This document shows, one piece after another, positions 1 to 6,755 of a stretch of 64,000 nucleotides of DNA. Every line of letters starts with the position of its first letter. Position 1 is the stretch's first letter. The DNA lies in assembly GCF_000429365.1 (NCBI RefSeq), contig NZ_AUBS01000004.1, positions 1 through 64,000 of the forward strand. The letters are read 5' to 3'. The DNA is from Pseudodonghicola xiamenensis DSM 18339 (GTDB taxonomy: Bacteria > Pseudomonadota > Alphaproteobacteria > Rhodobacterales > Rhodobacteraceae). The notes under the pieces were generated by a model. It was not told where the DNA came from. It did no database searches and worked only from the letters and a program-made list of their open reading frames with translations. The position numbers were made by a program, and so were the translations under genes.

Positions 1-271
1 CGTTCCGGTCGCGGGGGATGTCCAGAACGACCTTGCCGCTGTCGGTGGTCACGGTCTTCTGACTGCTGCCATTGCGCCGATTGGCCGGCTGATTATACCC
101 CTCAGGGGCTTCCTCGGCGCGTTCTTCACCGAGATGGACGTCCATCTCCGTGCTCAGTGCCCGTTCCGCCAGCGCCTTTGTCAGCTCGGACAGAATGCCG
201 TCCTTGCCAAACAAATCACCAGGCGCGCGGCCTTCCATCAATCGGTCCAAGATCTCTTTATCGATGCTCAT
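1..271 (-). CDS. IS256-family transposase, N-terminal part (runs off window)
   Basis: Translation from the ATG at 271 gives about 90 residues beginning MSIDKEILDRLMEGR and including TEMDVHLGEERAEE and the RRNGSSQKTV stretch. These are conserved N-terminal features of IS256 (Mutator-type, DDE) transposases. The catalytic core is beyond the window start. A purine-rich ribosome site (GAGGAGA) lies just upstream on the minus strand. It drives movement of the insertion sequence that interrupts the DUF2285 gene. The family call is firm; the exact element cannot be named. Confidence 0.85.
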   Translation of the reverse strand, partial: MSIDKEILDRLMEGRAPGDLFGKDGILSELTKALAERALSTEMDVHLGEERAEEAPEGYNQPANRRNGSSQKTVTTDSGKVVLDIPRDRN

Positions 272-329
272 ACGTGGGTCTCCTCTTCGAGCAGTTACCA
301 CGTCAGCGCACAAAATTCAGGATAGTCCC
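1..329 (-). mobile_element. IS256-family insertion sequence, one end only
   Basis: The terminal end is recognisable at 310-329, where the minus strand begins GGGACTATCCTGAATTTTGT, typical of IS256-family terminal inverted repeats. The transposase reads away from this end and off the window. Immediately beyond base 329 the reading frame of a DUF2285 gene begins mid-domain, so the element sits inside that gene. The other end and the target duplication are not visible; bases 330-337 are the expected position of one copy. Confidence 0.85.
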
Positions 330-838
330 TGATCCTCGCGGTCGCCCCTGAGGTAATTGCTGAAGAGACAGACGCCCTCGGCTGTGAGATAGTCGCCCCG
401 AAGGGCAGGGCATCCCCCATTGGCAAGCACCTGCGCCACAGGCTGCCGGACGGGACATACCTGCATCTCGTCGCTCCCCTGAAACACCGTGGTCGGCTTG
501 TTGCCACTGTTCCTCTCGGCTCCGAGGGGCTTGACCGCATGGAGGCGATCCAGCGGCTCCTGGCGGACCTGCACCGCCGTCGATCAATCCCCCGCGACAC
601 CCGCCTGACCGCGCAGCAGAAAGCACGCCTGCGGCGTGTCCTTCAAGCCTCCGACGCCGCCTTCGACGGCGCGACCCAGAAGCAGATCGCCGAGGTGCTG
701 TTCCGTACCGGTCATCTGGACCGCGATGAATGGCAGGTCTCCTCGGCCCGTTTTGCCGTCTCCAGTCTCCTTCGTGAGGGGCGTGACCTGATCGCTGGCG
801 GCTATCGCAAGCTCCTGCGTCACCAGCGCCGCCTCTAG
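330..838 (+). pseudogene. DUF2285-domain gene, 5' end removed by the IS256 element
   Basis: An open frame enters from the IS boundary and ends at TAG 836-838, giving about 168 residues with the DUF2285 pattern (LPDGTYLHLVAP, then GLDRMEAIQRLLADL and a C-terminal helical DNA-binding-like part, LRRVLQASDAAFDG). The first in-frame ATG is at 539, which would lose half the domain. In ICEMlSymR7A a DUF2285 protein, FseA, activates the excisionase gene rdfS (known from that system). This copy sits directly upstream of an excisionase-like gene, so the same role before disruption is a reasonable inference. The N-terminal part may survive on the far side of the IS, outside the window. Confidence 0.75.
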
Positions 839-849
839 GTCCGCGATCC

Positions 850-865
850 CGCACCGCGGTGTGCG
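850..865. promoter_or_regulatory. Palindrome upstream of the excisionase-like gene
   Basis: CGCACCGCGGTGTGCG lies in the 137-base gap between the broken DUF2285 gene and the HTH gene. Its core CACCGCGGTG (852-861) is a perfect palindrome. Its half-sites resemble the CGCAC/GTGYG halves repeated upstream of the relaxase. A role as operator for the excisionase operon is inference only. Confidence 0.3.
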
Positions 866-975
866 AATTTACCCCTGCCAACTCCCCACTGCATCTGACC
901 GGACGCGCTTCGCCATCGTGACCGTCATCAGCCGCTGTTTCGCGGCACTGGTCACACACAGCAGGGAGACGCCCG

Positions 976-1257
976 ATGTCCGCCATCTCAACCGAACTTC
1001 CCCCGCGCTATCTGCGCACCAAGGAAGCCGCGCAGTTCCTCAGCCTGTCCGCTCGCACGTTGGAGAAGCACAGGACCTACGGCACCGGTCCCGCCTACCA
1101 CAAGCTGGGCGGGCGTGTGGTCTATGCGATCGAGGACCTGCAGGCCTGGGTTGGACGCGGCGCTGTCACCTCGACCTCCGACCCGCGCGGACAGGTGCTG
1201 CCAGCGAAACGCCACACGCTCGCCAATCTCCAGCAGCCCGGCCGCTTCGTGCGCTGA
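976..1257 (+). CDS. Helix-turn-helix protein, excisionase/RdfS-like
   Basis: This 93-residue protein has a MerR/AlpA-type winged helix-turn-helix (YLRTKEAAQFLSLSARTLEK, residues 12-31) followed by a wing with GGRVVYAIEDLQAWV. This is the architecture of recombination directionality factors and phage AlpA proteins. An AGGGAG ribosome site precedes the ATG. In ICEMlSym-type elements the RdfS excisionase gene heads the operon running into the traF region, as here, with repA starting 18 bases downstream. Likely job: to bias the integrase toward excision and help switch on transfer. A simple transcriptional regulator is the alternative. Confidence 0.75.
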   Translation: MSAISTELPPRYLRTKEAAQFLSLSARTLEKHRTYGTGPAYHKLGGRVVYAIEDLQAWVGRGAVTSTSDPRGQVLPAKRHTLANLQQPGRFVR

Positions 1258-1275
1258 CGCAGCGGCAATGCCGTC

Positions 1276-2448
1276 ATGACCGATGGACGCAAACCCCGCT
1301 CCGAGCGCGGACAGCTCGATCTGTTCCGCGCGCTGCCCGGTGACTTCGCCCCAAGAGATGCGCAGGACCTCATGGCCTATCCTTTCTTCTCGCTCGCCAA
1401 GTCGAAGCGCGTTGCGCCGATCGACTTTGCCGCTGGCAGCGTCAGCATCCGGGTCGAGGCTGTTCCCGATCACGGCATGGCCACGATCTGGGACGCCGAC
1501 ATCCTGATTTGGGCGGCGAGCCAGATCGTCGAGGCGCGTGACGCGGGTCTGCGCACCTCCCGGCTGATGGCCGCCACTCCATACGAGATCCTCACCTATG
1601 TCGGCCGCGGAACCAGTTCGCGGGATTACCAGCGCCTGAAGGCGGCGCTGGATCGTCTGCAGTCGACGACGATCTCCACCTCGATCCGCCAGCCGGCGGA
1701 AGGACGCCGCCACCGCTTCTCCTGGATCAACGAATGGCAGGAGCGCAGCGACAGGGAGGGGCGCCCGGACGGCATCGAGTTGATCGTGCCCGACTGGTTC
1801 TACCAGGCCGTGCTCGACAATGCGCTGATCCTCACCATCGACCGGGCTTATTTCGACCTGACTGGCGGGCTCGACCGTTGGCTCTATCGCCTGGTGCGCA
1901 AGCATGGTGGCAGGCAACGGGAAGGTTGGCGTTTCGATTTCCATCATCTTCACCAGAAGTCCGGGGCGCTGTCCCCCTTCAAGCGGTTTGCCTTCGAGCT
2001 TCGCGACATCATCCGGCGGCAGCCGCTGCCGGGCTACACACTCTTTCTCGAAACTGAAGTTGGTGGCCGCAAGCTGCTGGCTTTCGAGCCCACTCCCGGC
2101 TGTGGAAAACCTGTGAATGCGCTCGTGCTATCGGGAACCCCGACTATCGTGCCATCAGGAACCGGTGGCTCGTGCTATCAGGAACCCAAACAGGGTGTAA
2201 CGTACGGAAGTAAAATCGGAAATCGCTCCCTTAACTTAGAGTCTAACGAAGACTCTAACTTTGAAGAGCGCGCAGATGATGTGGAGAACATCATCCGCAG
2301 CGCAGCCGGGGGCCTTCGAAAGGCTGAGAAACCGGACGCACCGAGCATGCCTGGCGCTGCCGGATCGCTCCCGGACAGTCCCGCATCCGACTCTGTCAGT
2401 CGCCCCGTCTTGGCACGCCTTCCACTCGATCTACCGGGAGATCGGTGA
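1276..2448 (+). CDS. repA: Replication initiator protein A (RPA family)
   Basis: The 390-residue protein matches the alphaproteobacterial RPA initiator family. The conserved body spans roughly residues 15-275 (LMAYPFFSLAKSKR, TPYEILTYVGRGTSSRDY, DRAYFDLTGGLDRWLYRLVR, RKLLAFEPTP). Family members initiate plasmid replication. On an ICE such a protein would let the excised circle replicate or initiate at an internal origin (inference). The region after residue 275 is poorly conserved, low in GC, and contains three iteron-like repeats plus a DnaA-box-like sequence, suggesting the origin is embedded in the gene. Its stop overlaps the DUF2840 start (TGATG). Confidence 0.88.
   Translation: MTDGRKPRSERGQLDLFRALPGDFAPRDAQDLMAYPFFSLAKSKRVAPIDFAAGSVSIRVEAVPDHGMATIWDADILIWAASQIVEARDAGLRTSRLMAATPYEILTYVGRGTSSRDYQRLKAALDRLQSTTISTSIRQPAEGRRHRFSWINEWQERSDREGRPDGIELIVPDWFYQAVLDNALILTIDRAYFDLTGGLDRWLYRLVRKHGGRQREGWRFDFHHLHQKSGALSPFKRFAFELRDIIRRQPLPGYTLFLETEVGGRKLLAFEPTPGCGKPVNALVLSGTPTIVPSGTGGSCYQEPKQGVTYGSKIGNRSLNLESNEDSNFEERADDVENIIRSAAGGLRKAEKPDAPSMPGAAGSLPDSPASDSVSRPVLARLPLDLPGDR
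2101..2256 (+). repeat. Candidate origin: three iterons, DnaA-like box, AT-rich stretch
   Basis: Three copies of CGTGCYATCRGGAACC lie at 2124-2139, 2148-2163 and 2171-2186, with spacings of 24 and 23 bases. TGTGGAAAA at 2101-2109 differs from the DnaA box TGTGGATAA at one base. Downstream, 2195-2270 is clearly AT-richer than its surroundings and carries the inverted repeat AGAGTCT/AGACTCT (2238-2244 and 2250-2256). All of it lies inside the 3' part of repA. Iterons, DnaA box and AT-rich unwinding region together are the usual parts of an iteron-controlled origin; function is inferred. Confidence 0.55.
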
Positions 2449-3023
2449 TGAGCATCATTCTGGGGCCAGACAATTCGTCTGGGACTGTGGGTTACTCTTT
2501 CAGCTTCGATGGCATGACCCGTGTCGAATTGATCTGGCTGGAGAAGCGGACCGAGTTCTGGATCCGGTTCGGCAATGGGGCAGGGGAGCAGGTCCTGGAC
2601 CGCAGTCGCCGCATTGTCTTCTTCCGTCCCGGCTCCGTGTTTGCCTTCGTCCGCTGGGTGGCGAATGACTATGGAACCGTCGTCTCGCGCATCGACATCG
2701 TGCGCGCGGTCGCGCCTGGCAGCGCCTGTCAGACGCTGCCCTTCGTGCGCCCAGGTGGCGAGATTTTGTTGAAGATCGAAGGCTGGCCCAAGGTCGAGAA
2801 GGTCCTCCGCCATGTCGATGCCATCGAGGGTCTCGGCATCGATCCTGCCGAGGTCGATCCCGATCACTGGCGTCATGTCGCCCACTGGATGAAGGCGGGC
2901 GAAGCGCCGCGACCCTATACGGCGGAACGCCATGCCGCATGGCTCCGGCGCGGTGGAGTGAGCACCGGTTCGCGCAGCGTGTCGAAAGCTCCGGTGGAGC
3001 TTTCGAAGGGGCGAACGCAATGA
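2448..3023 (+). CDS. DUF2840 family protein
   Basis: The 191-residue protein has the DUF2840 pattern (TRVELIWLEKRTEFWIRFG, FRPGSVFAFVRWVANDYGT, WPKVEKVLRHVDAIE). Its function is unknown. The family is found almost only in alphaproteobacterial conjugative elements, between repA and the traF peptidase gene, which is the position here. The ATG at 2448 overlaps the repA stop, and the stop overlaps the traF start, so translation is probably coupled. A GTG one codon earlier (2445) is also possible. Confidence 0.8.
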   Translation: MSIILGPDNSSGTVGYSFSFDGMTRVELIWLEKRTEFWIRFGNGAGEQVLDRSRRIVFFRPGSVFAFVRWVANDYGTVVSRIDIVRAVAPGSACQTLPFVRPGGEILLKIEGWPKVEKVLRHVDAIEGLGIDPAEVDPDHWRHVAHWMKAGEAPRPYTAERHAAWLRRGGVSTGSRSVSKAPVELSKGRTQ

Positions 3024-3562
3024 CCCACGCCCGCTACACCATGGTGACGGTCGCGGCGCTCGCCATTGTCATCGCCAGCAGCATTCCGACTGCGCCACGG
3101 CTGGTCTGGAACGCCTCGGCCAGCGTGCCGATTGGTTTCTACACCATCGCGCCGGTGGGCCGGCTCGAGGTGCCAGATCTGGTCGCCGTTATGCCGCCCG
3201 AACCCCTTGCGGGTTTCATGGCCGCGCGCGGCTATGTCGGTCGCGATACGCCGATCCTGAAGCACGTCATCGGGCTGCCGGGACAACGGGTCTGCCGTGA
3301 CGGCGCCGCGATCACCGTCGATGGCAGACACCTGGGGGAGGCGCGAGAGCGCGACAGCCAGGGCCGCGATCTTCCCGTCTGGCAGGGCTGCCGCACCATC
3401 GTAGAGGGCGAGGTCTTCCTGATGAACCCGGCGGTCTCTGACAGCTTCGATGGCCGCTACTTCGGTCCGTTCCCCACCTCGGCAGTGATCGGCCGGGCCA
3501 GTCCACTGTTCACCGACGAGGGTGGCGATGGCCGCCTCGTCTGGCACGCGCCGGAGCGGTGA
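3020..3562 (+). CDS. traF: Conjugal transfer S26-type peptidase TraF
   Basis: TraF-type S26 signal peptidases process the conjugative pilin, including TrbC cyclisation in the RP4 system. The 180-residue protein has an N-terminal membrane segment (MVTVAALAIVIASSIP), the serine motif in ASVPIGFY, and the lysine motif PILKHVIGLPGQRV, which provide the Ser/Lys dyad. The start at 3020 is chosen because ATGA overlaps the DUF2840 stop and places the hydrophobic segment near the N-terminus; an upstream ATG at 2939 would add 27 unlikely residues. Its probable substrate is TrbC, encoded at 16.3 kb. Confidence 0.88.
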   Translation: MTHARYTMVTVAALAIVIASSIPTAPRLVWNASASVPIGFYTIAPVGRLEVPDLVAVMPPEPLAGFMAARGYVGRDTPILKHVIGLPGQRVCRDGAAITVDGRHLGEARERDSQGRDLPVWQGCRTIVEGEVFLMNPAVSDSFDGRYFGPFPTSAVIGRASPLFTDEGGDGRLVWHAPER

Positions 3563-3627
3563 CGCGCGCTATGGCGGGACGTGCCAGCGGCCTGCCTCCC
3601 ATTCACCGCATGAGGAAGGAGCTTCCA

Positions 3628-3963
3628 ATGCCACAGATCGGCCAATTCACACGCACCCCGTCCGGCTATTCCGGACAACTTCGCACGCTCTCACTCGACT
3701 TGGAGCTGACCTTTGTTCCAACCGAGAACGTCGATACCGAGAAGGCTCCTGCCTATCGTATCCACCTCGGTGACGAGGAGGGTCCGGAGGTTGGCGCGGG
3801 CTGGAAACATACCGGCGAGACCGCAGGGGCGTTCATTTCGGTCCTGCTCGATGATCCGGTTTTCCGGCATCCGATCCGCGCCCGCCTGTTCCAGTCGGAT
3901 GAGGAGGGCAGGGACTGGGGGCTGCACTGGACCCGCCCGAAGAAGCGCGATGAGCAGGACTGA
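3628..3963 (+). CDS. DUF736 family protein
   Basis: This 111-residue protein begins MPQIGQFTRTPSGYSGQL, the diagnostic start of DUF736 proteins, and continues with a small beta-rich domain (NVDTEKAPAYRIHLGDEEGPEVGAGW). The ATG at 3628 has AAGGAG seven bases upstream; in-frame starts further upstream lack this. Members occur throughout alphaproteobacterial ICEs and plasmids next to traF; function is unknown. The following transglycosylase gene starts two bases after the stop. Confidence 0.85.
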   Translation: MPQIGQFTRTPSGYSGQLRTLSLDLELTFVPTENVDTEKAPAYRIHLGDEEGPEVGAGWKHTGETAGAFISVLLDDPVFRHPIRARLFQSDEEGRDWGLHWTRPKKRDEQD

Positions 3964-3965
3964 CC

Positions 3966-4730
3966 ATGATCATGTCCAGCACCCGTCCCGCCTCGGGGAG
4001 AGGTGGCATCTGCCGCCGCATTCTCCTCCTTCTTCTTTCCGGTCTCCTCATCCCGGTCACCGCCACGCAGCCGCTCTTGGCGCAAACCGATGTGCCCGAA
4101 CACGCAATCGCCGCGCGTCCCTACGCCGCCCAGGTCACCGAGGCATCGCAGCGCTTCGGCATTCCGACGACCTGGATCATGGCCGTGATGCGGGCAGAGA
4201 GTGCGGGCGATCTGCGTGCGGTTTCTTCCGCTGGCGCGATGGGGCTGATGCAGGTCATGCCCGACACCTGGGCGGGGCTGCGCATCCGTCATGGTCTTGG
4301 CCGAGACCCTTACGATCCGCGTGACAACATCCTCGCGGGCACGGCCTATCTGCGCGAGATGTGGGACCGCTATGGCAATGTCGCGGCGATGCTGGCGTCC
4401 TATAATGCCGGTCCTGCTCGTTACGAAGAATACCGACTGGCGGATCGTCCGCTGCCTCCCGAGACACGTGCCTATGTCGCTGCGCTTGCACCCGTTCTGC
4501 TTGGCGAGCGGCCATCGGGCACCGGTATCACTGCAGCACGACCACGCGATTGGCGTGAGGCGGCGATCTTCATCAGCCGCGACGACGGGACGCTTGCAAC
4601 CGATCCTGTGTTGCCTGACCGAACGGTCGGCGGCGCTCCTTCACCCGTCCCGGCGGTGCCGCAGGCGGGCCTCACCCCGCGATCTGAGGGCCTCTTCGTC
4701 CAGCCGGAGACTGGTGAGGCCCGGCCATGA
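3966..4730 (+). CDS. Lytic transglycosylase (VirB1/SLT-like)
   Basis: The enzyme cleaves peptidoglycan to open a path for the conjugative pore. The 254-residue protein has a signal peptide (ILLLLLSGLLIPVTATQPLLAQ), then an SLT domain: catalytic Glu in VMRAESAGD (about residue 77), AMGLMQVMPDTW, and MLASYNAGPARYEEY. The C-terminal 70 residues are proline-rich and not conserved. It sits between DUF736 and the relaxase, the usual place in this ICE family. The first ATG was used; a second in-frame ATG two codons later is equally possible. Confidence 0.9.
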   Translation: MIMSSTRPASGRGGICRRILLLLLSGLLIPVTATQPLLAQTDVPEHAIAARPYAAQVTEASQRFGIPTTWIMAVMRAESAGDLRAVSSAGAMGLMQVMPDTWAGLRIRHGLGRDPYDPRDNILAGTAYLREMWDRYGNVAAMLASYNAGPARYEEYRLADRPLPPETRAYVAALAPVLLGERPSGTGITAARPRDWREAAIFISRDDGTLATDPVLPDRTVGGAPSPVPAVPQAGLTPRSEGLFVQPETGEARP

Positions 4731-4832
4731 TCCGCGCGACGACACTTCGCATTCTATCGTGCTCTGGCGTGCGTTTGAGGGGACGGCCGGTGGTGGCGGG
4801 CACCACGACCGAAAGATGGCAGGATAAAAGGG

Positions 4833-4963
4833 CGCACGGTGCGCGGCGGTTGGACGGTTGTTTTTGTTCATGTTTTTGCCGCGCTCCGCACCGTGTGGCG
4901 CGTGCCCGCACTGTGCGAGATGTGCCTAACGCTCTGATATTCAGTGCGGTTTCGCACTGTGTG
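4833..4963. repeat. Four CGCACNGTGYG repeats upstream of the relaxase (possible oriT/operator)
   Basis: An 11-base near-palindrome CGCAC-N-GTGYG occurs at 4833-4843, 4887-4897, 4907-4917 and 4953-4963. The last overlaps the stem-loop CAGTGCG-gttt-CGCACTG (4942-4959), which ends 14 bases before the relaxase ATG. The 243-base gap (4731-4973) has no convincing gene. Short symmetric repeats next to a relaxase gene are typical of an origin of transfer or of relaxase-operon operators. No nick site can be identified by eye. Confidence 0.5.
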
Positions 4964-4973
4964 GGGGCCTCCC

Positions 4974-6728
4974 ATGCCCGATGATCGCGAGTTCCGCATC
5001 CGTCCGGGACGTATCCGCTCCACCCGGGCGCAGCAGGCCCGGCCCTTCATCGCACAGGCCCTGGCCGCAGCGAAAAAAGCCGGTGGTGGCGTCTCGCGGG
5101 CCGGGCGCGTCACCCCAGGCAATCGGTCCCGTTTCGGGAACGGTCAGCGCGCCAGTATTCAGGCCAACCGCCTCATCACCACCCGCACGCGCGGCGCGGT
5201 GGTCAAGGCGCGTGTAGTCCGGCACAGCGGGAAATCCGTGCCCCTCGGAGCCCACCTCGATTACCTGCGCCGAGACGGCGTGACCCGCGACGGGGAGAAG
5301 GCCAGGCTCTTCGGGCCCGGAACGGAGGATGCCGATGGCCGGACCTTTGCCGAGCGGTGTCGCGATGACCGTCATCATTTCCGTTTCATCGTCTCACCCG
5401 ACGACGCGCCGGACATGTCTGACCTGCAATCCTTCACCCGCGATCTCGTCGGGCGGATGGAACAGGATCTCGGCACGTCCCTTGATTGGGTCGGTGTCGA
5501 TCACTGGAACACCGCCCACCCCCATGTCCATCTGATCGTTCGGGGCGTGCGCGACGACGGCCAGGATCTCGTGATCTCGCGGGACTACATCAAGGAGGGC
5601 ATGCGCGACAGGGCACGGGATCTCATCACCCAGGAACTGGGCCCACGCAGTGATCTCGACATCCGCCAGACGCTTGAACGTCAGATCGGGGCCGAGCGCT
5701 GGACGCAGCTCGATCGTCAGTTGCTCCGGGATGCCGGGTGTTCCCGCATCCTCGACATGGCGCCTGATGCGGATCGGCAGCCGGATGCGTTTCACGCGCT
5801 GAAGGTCGGGCGGCTGCGCCGGCTGGAAGTGCTCGGCGTCGCCGACCAGATCGGACAGTCGCAATGGCACATCAGGGACGATGCCGAAGCTGTTCTGCGC
5901 GAGATGGGGGAGCGTGGCGACATCATCAAGCGGATGCATCGTGCTCTGACGGAACGGGGGATTGAGCGCGGGTCCTCGAGTTACGTCCTTGCCGCGGAGA
6001 GCCTCGATGTTCCCGTCATCGGTCGTCTGGTCCAGCGGGGCCTCGATGACGAGCTGAAGGGGACAGCCTATGCCGTCGTCGATGGTGTCGATGGCCGGAG
6101 CCACCATATCCGTCTGCCTCATCTCGACGCCGCCGGCGACGGCGCCCCAGGCTCGATTGTGGAACTCCGCGCCTATGACGATGCGCGCGGCCAGCGTCGC
6201 GTCGCACTGGCGGCTCGGTCCGACCTGGACCTTGCTGCGCAGGTCTCCGCGTCCGGGGCCACCTGGCTCGACCGGCAGGCAATCGCGCGCGACCCGCTCG
6301 CCTTGTCGGACCAGGGCTTCGGTGCCGAGGTCCGGGAGGCCCTGGAAGCCCGGGCCGAGCACCTGGTCACGGAAGGGCTAGGAGAGCGGCGGGACGGCAG
6401 GGTGGTCTTTGCCCGGCGCCTGCTCGGAACCTTGCGCGACCGGGAGCTGCAGGCGGTTGGCACGCAGCTCGCAGCGGAAACCGGGTTGCCGTTCAACAAG
6501 GCGAATCCGGGTGACTACGTCAGCGGTATCTATCGCCAGCGTCTCGCGCTGGCATCGGGCCGTTTTGCCATGATCGAAGGCTACGGTGCCGACGGCGCTC
6601 TCGGCTTCCAGCTGCTGCCCTGGTCTCCGTCTCTCGAAAAGCATCTCGGCCGGGATGTCACCGGCGTCGCGCGCGGGGACGGCGGAGTGGACTGGGACTT
6701 TGGCCGTAAGCGCGGCCTCGGCCTCTGA
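4974..6728 (+). CDS. Relaxase/mobilization protein (DUF3363 family)
   Basis: The relaxase nicks at oriT and leads DNA into the recipient. This 584-residue protein of the DUF3363/RlxS-type family has an N-terminal relaxase domain with the metal-binding histidine triad in AHPHVHLIVRG (about residues 180-190) and a C-terminal DUF3363 region ending near residue 580 (GVDWDFGRKRGLGL). The ATG at 4974 (MPDDREFRIRPGRIR) fits the conserved N-terminus; an upstream in-frame ATG at 4944 would fall inside the stem-loop. traG follows after 27 bases. Four symmetric repeats lie immediately upstream and may be its binding sites. Confidence 0.9.
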   Translation: MPDDREFRIRPGRIRSTRAQQARPFIAQALAAAKKAGGGVSRAGRVTPGNRSRFGNGQRASIQANRLITTRTRGAVVKARVVRHSGKSVPLGAHLDYLRRDGVTRDGEKARLFGPGTEDADGRTFAERCRDDRHHFRFIVSPDDAPDMSDLQSFTRDLVGRMEQDLGTSLDWVGVDHWNTAHPHVHLIVRGVRDDGQDLVISRDYIKEGMRDRARDLITQELGPRSDLDIRQTLERQIGAERWTQLDRQLLRDAGCSRILDMAPDADRQPDAFHALKVGRLRRLEVLGVADQIGQSQWHIRDDAEAVLREMGERGDIIKRMHRALTERGIERGSSSYVLAAESLDVPVIGRLVQRGLDDELKGTAYAVVDGVDGRSHHIRLPHLDAAGDGAPGSIVELRAYDDARGQRRVALAARSDLDLAAQVSASGATWLDRQAIARDPLALSDQGFGAEVREALEARAEHLVTEGLGERRDGRVVFARRLLGTLRDRELQAVGTQLAAETGLPFNKANPGDYVSGIYRQRLALASGRFAMIEGYGADGALGFQLLPWSPSLEKHLGRDVTGVARGDGGVDWDFGRKRGLGL

Positions 6729-6755
6729 TCAACACACCGGAAAGGAGCGACAGTC

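Noticed and set aside
4727..4984. Open frame overlapping the transglycosylase stop by ATGA and running to the relaxase start
   Set aside because: The product is Cys/Arg-rich with no recognisable family, and it is made largely of the symmetric repeats before the relaxase; a regulatory or oriT region explains the sequence better.
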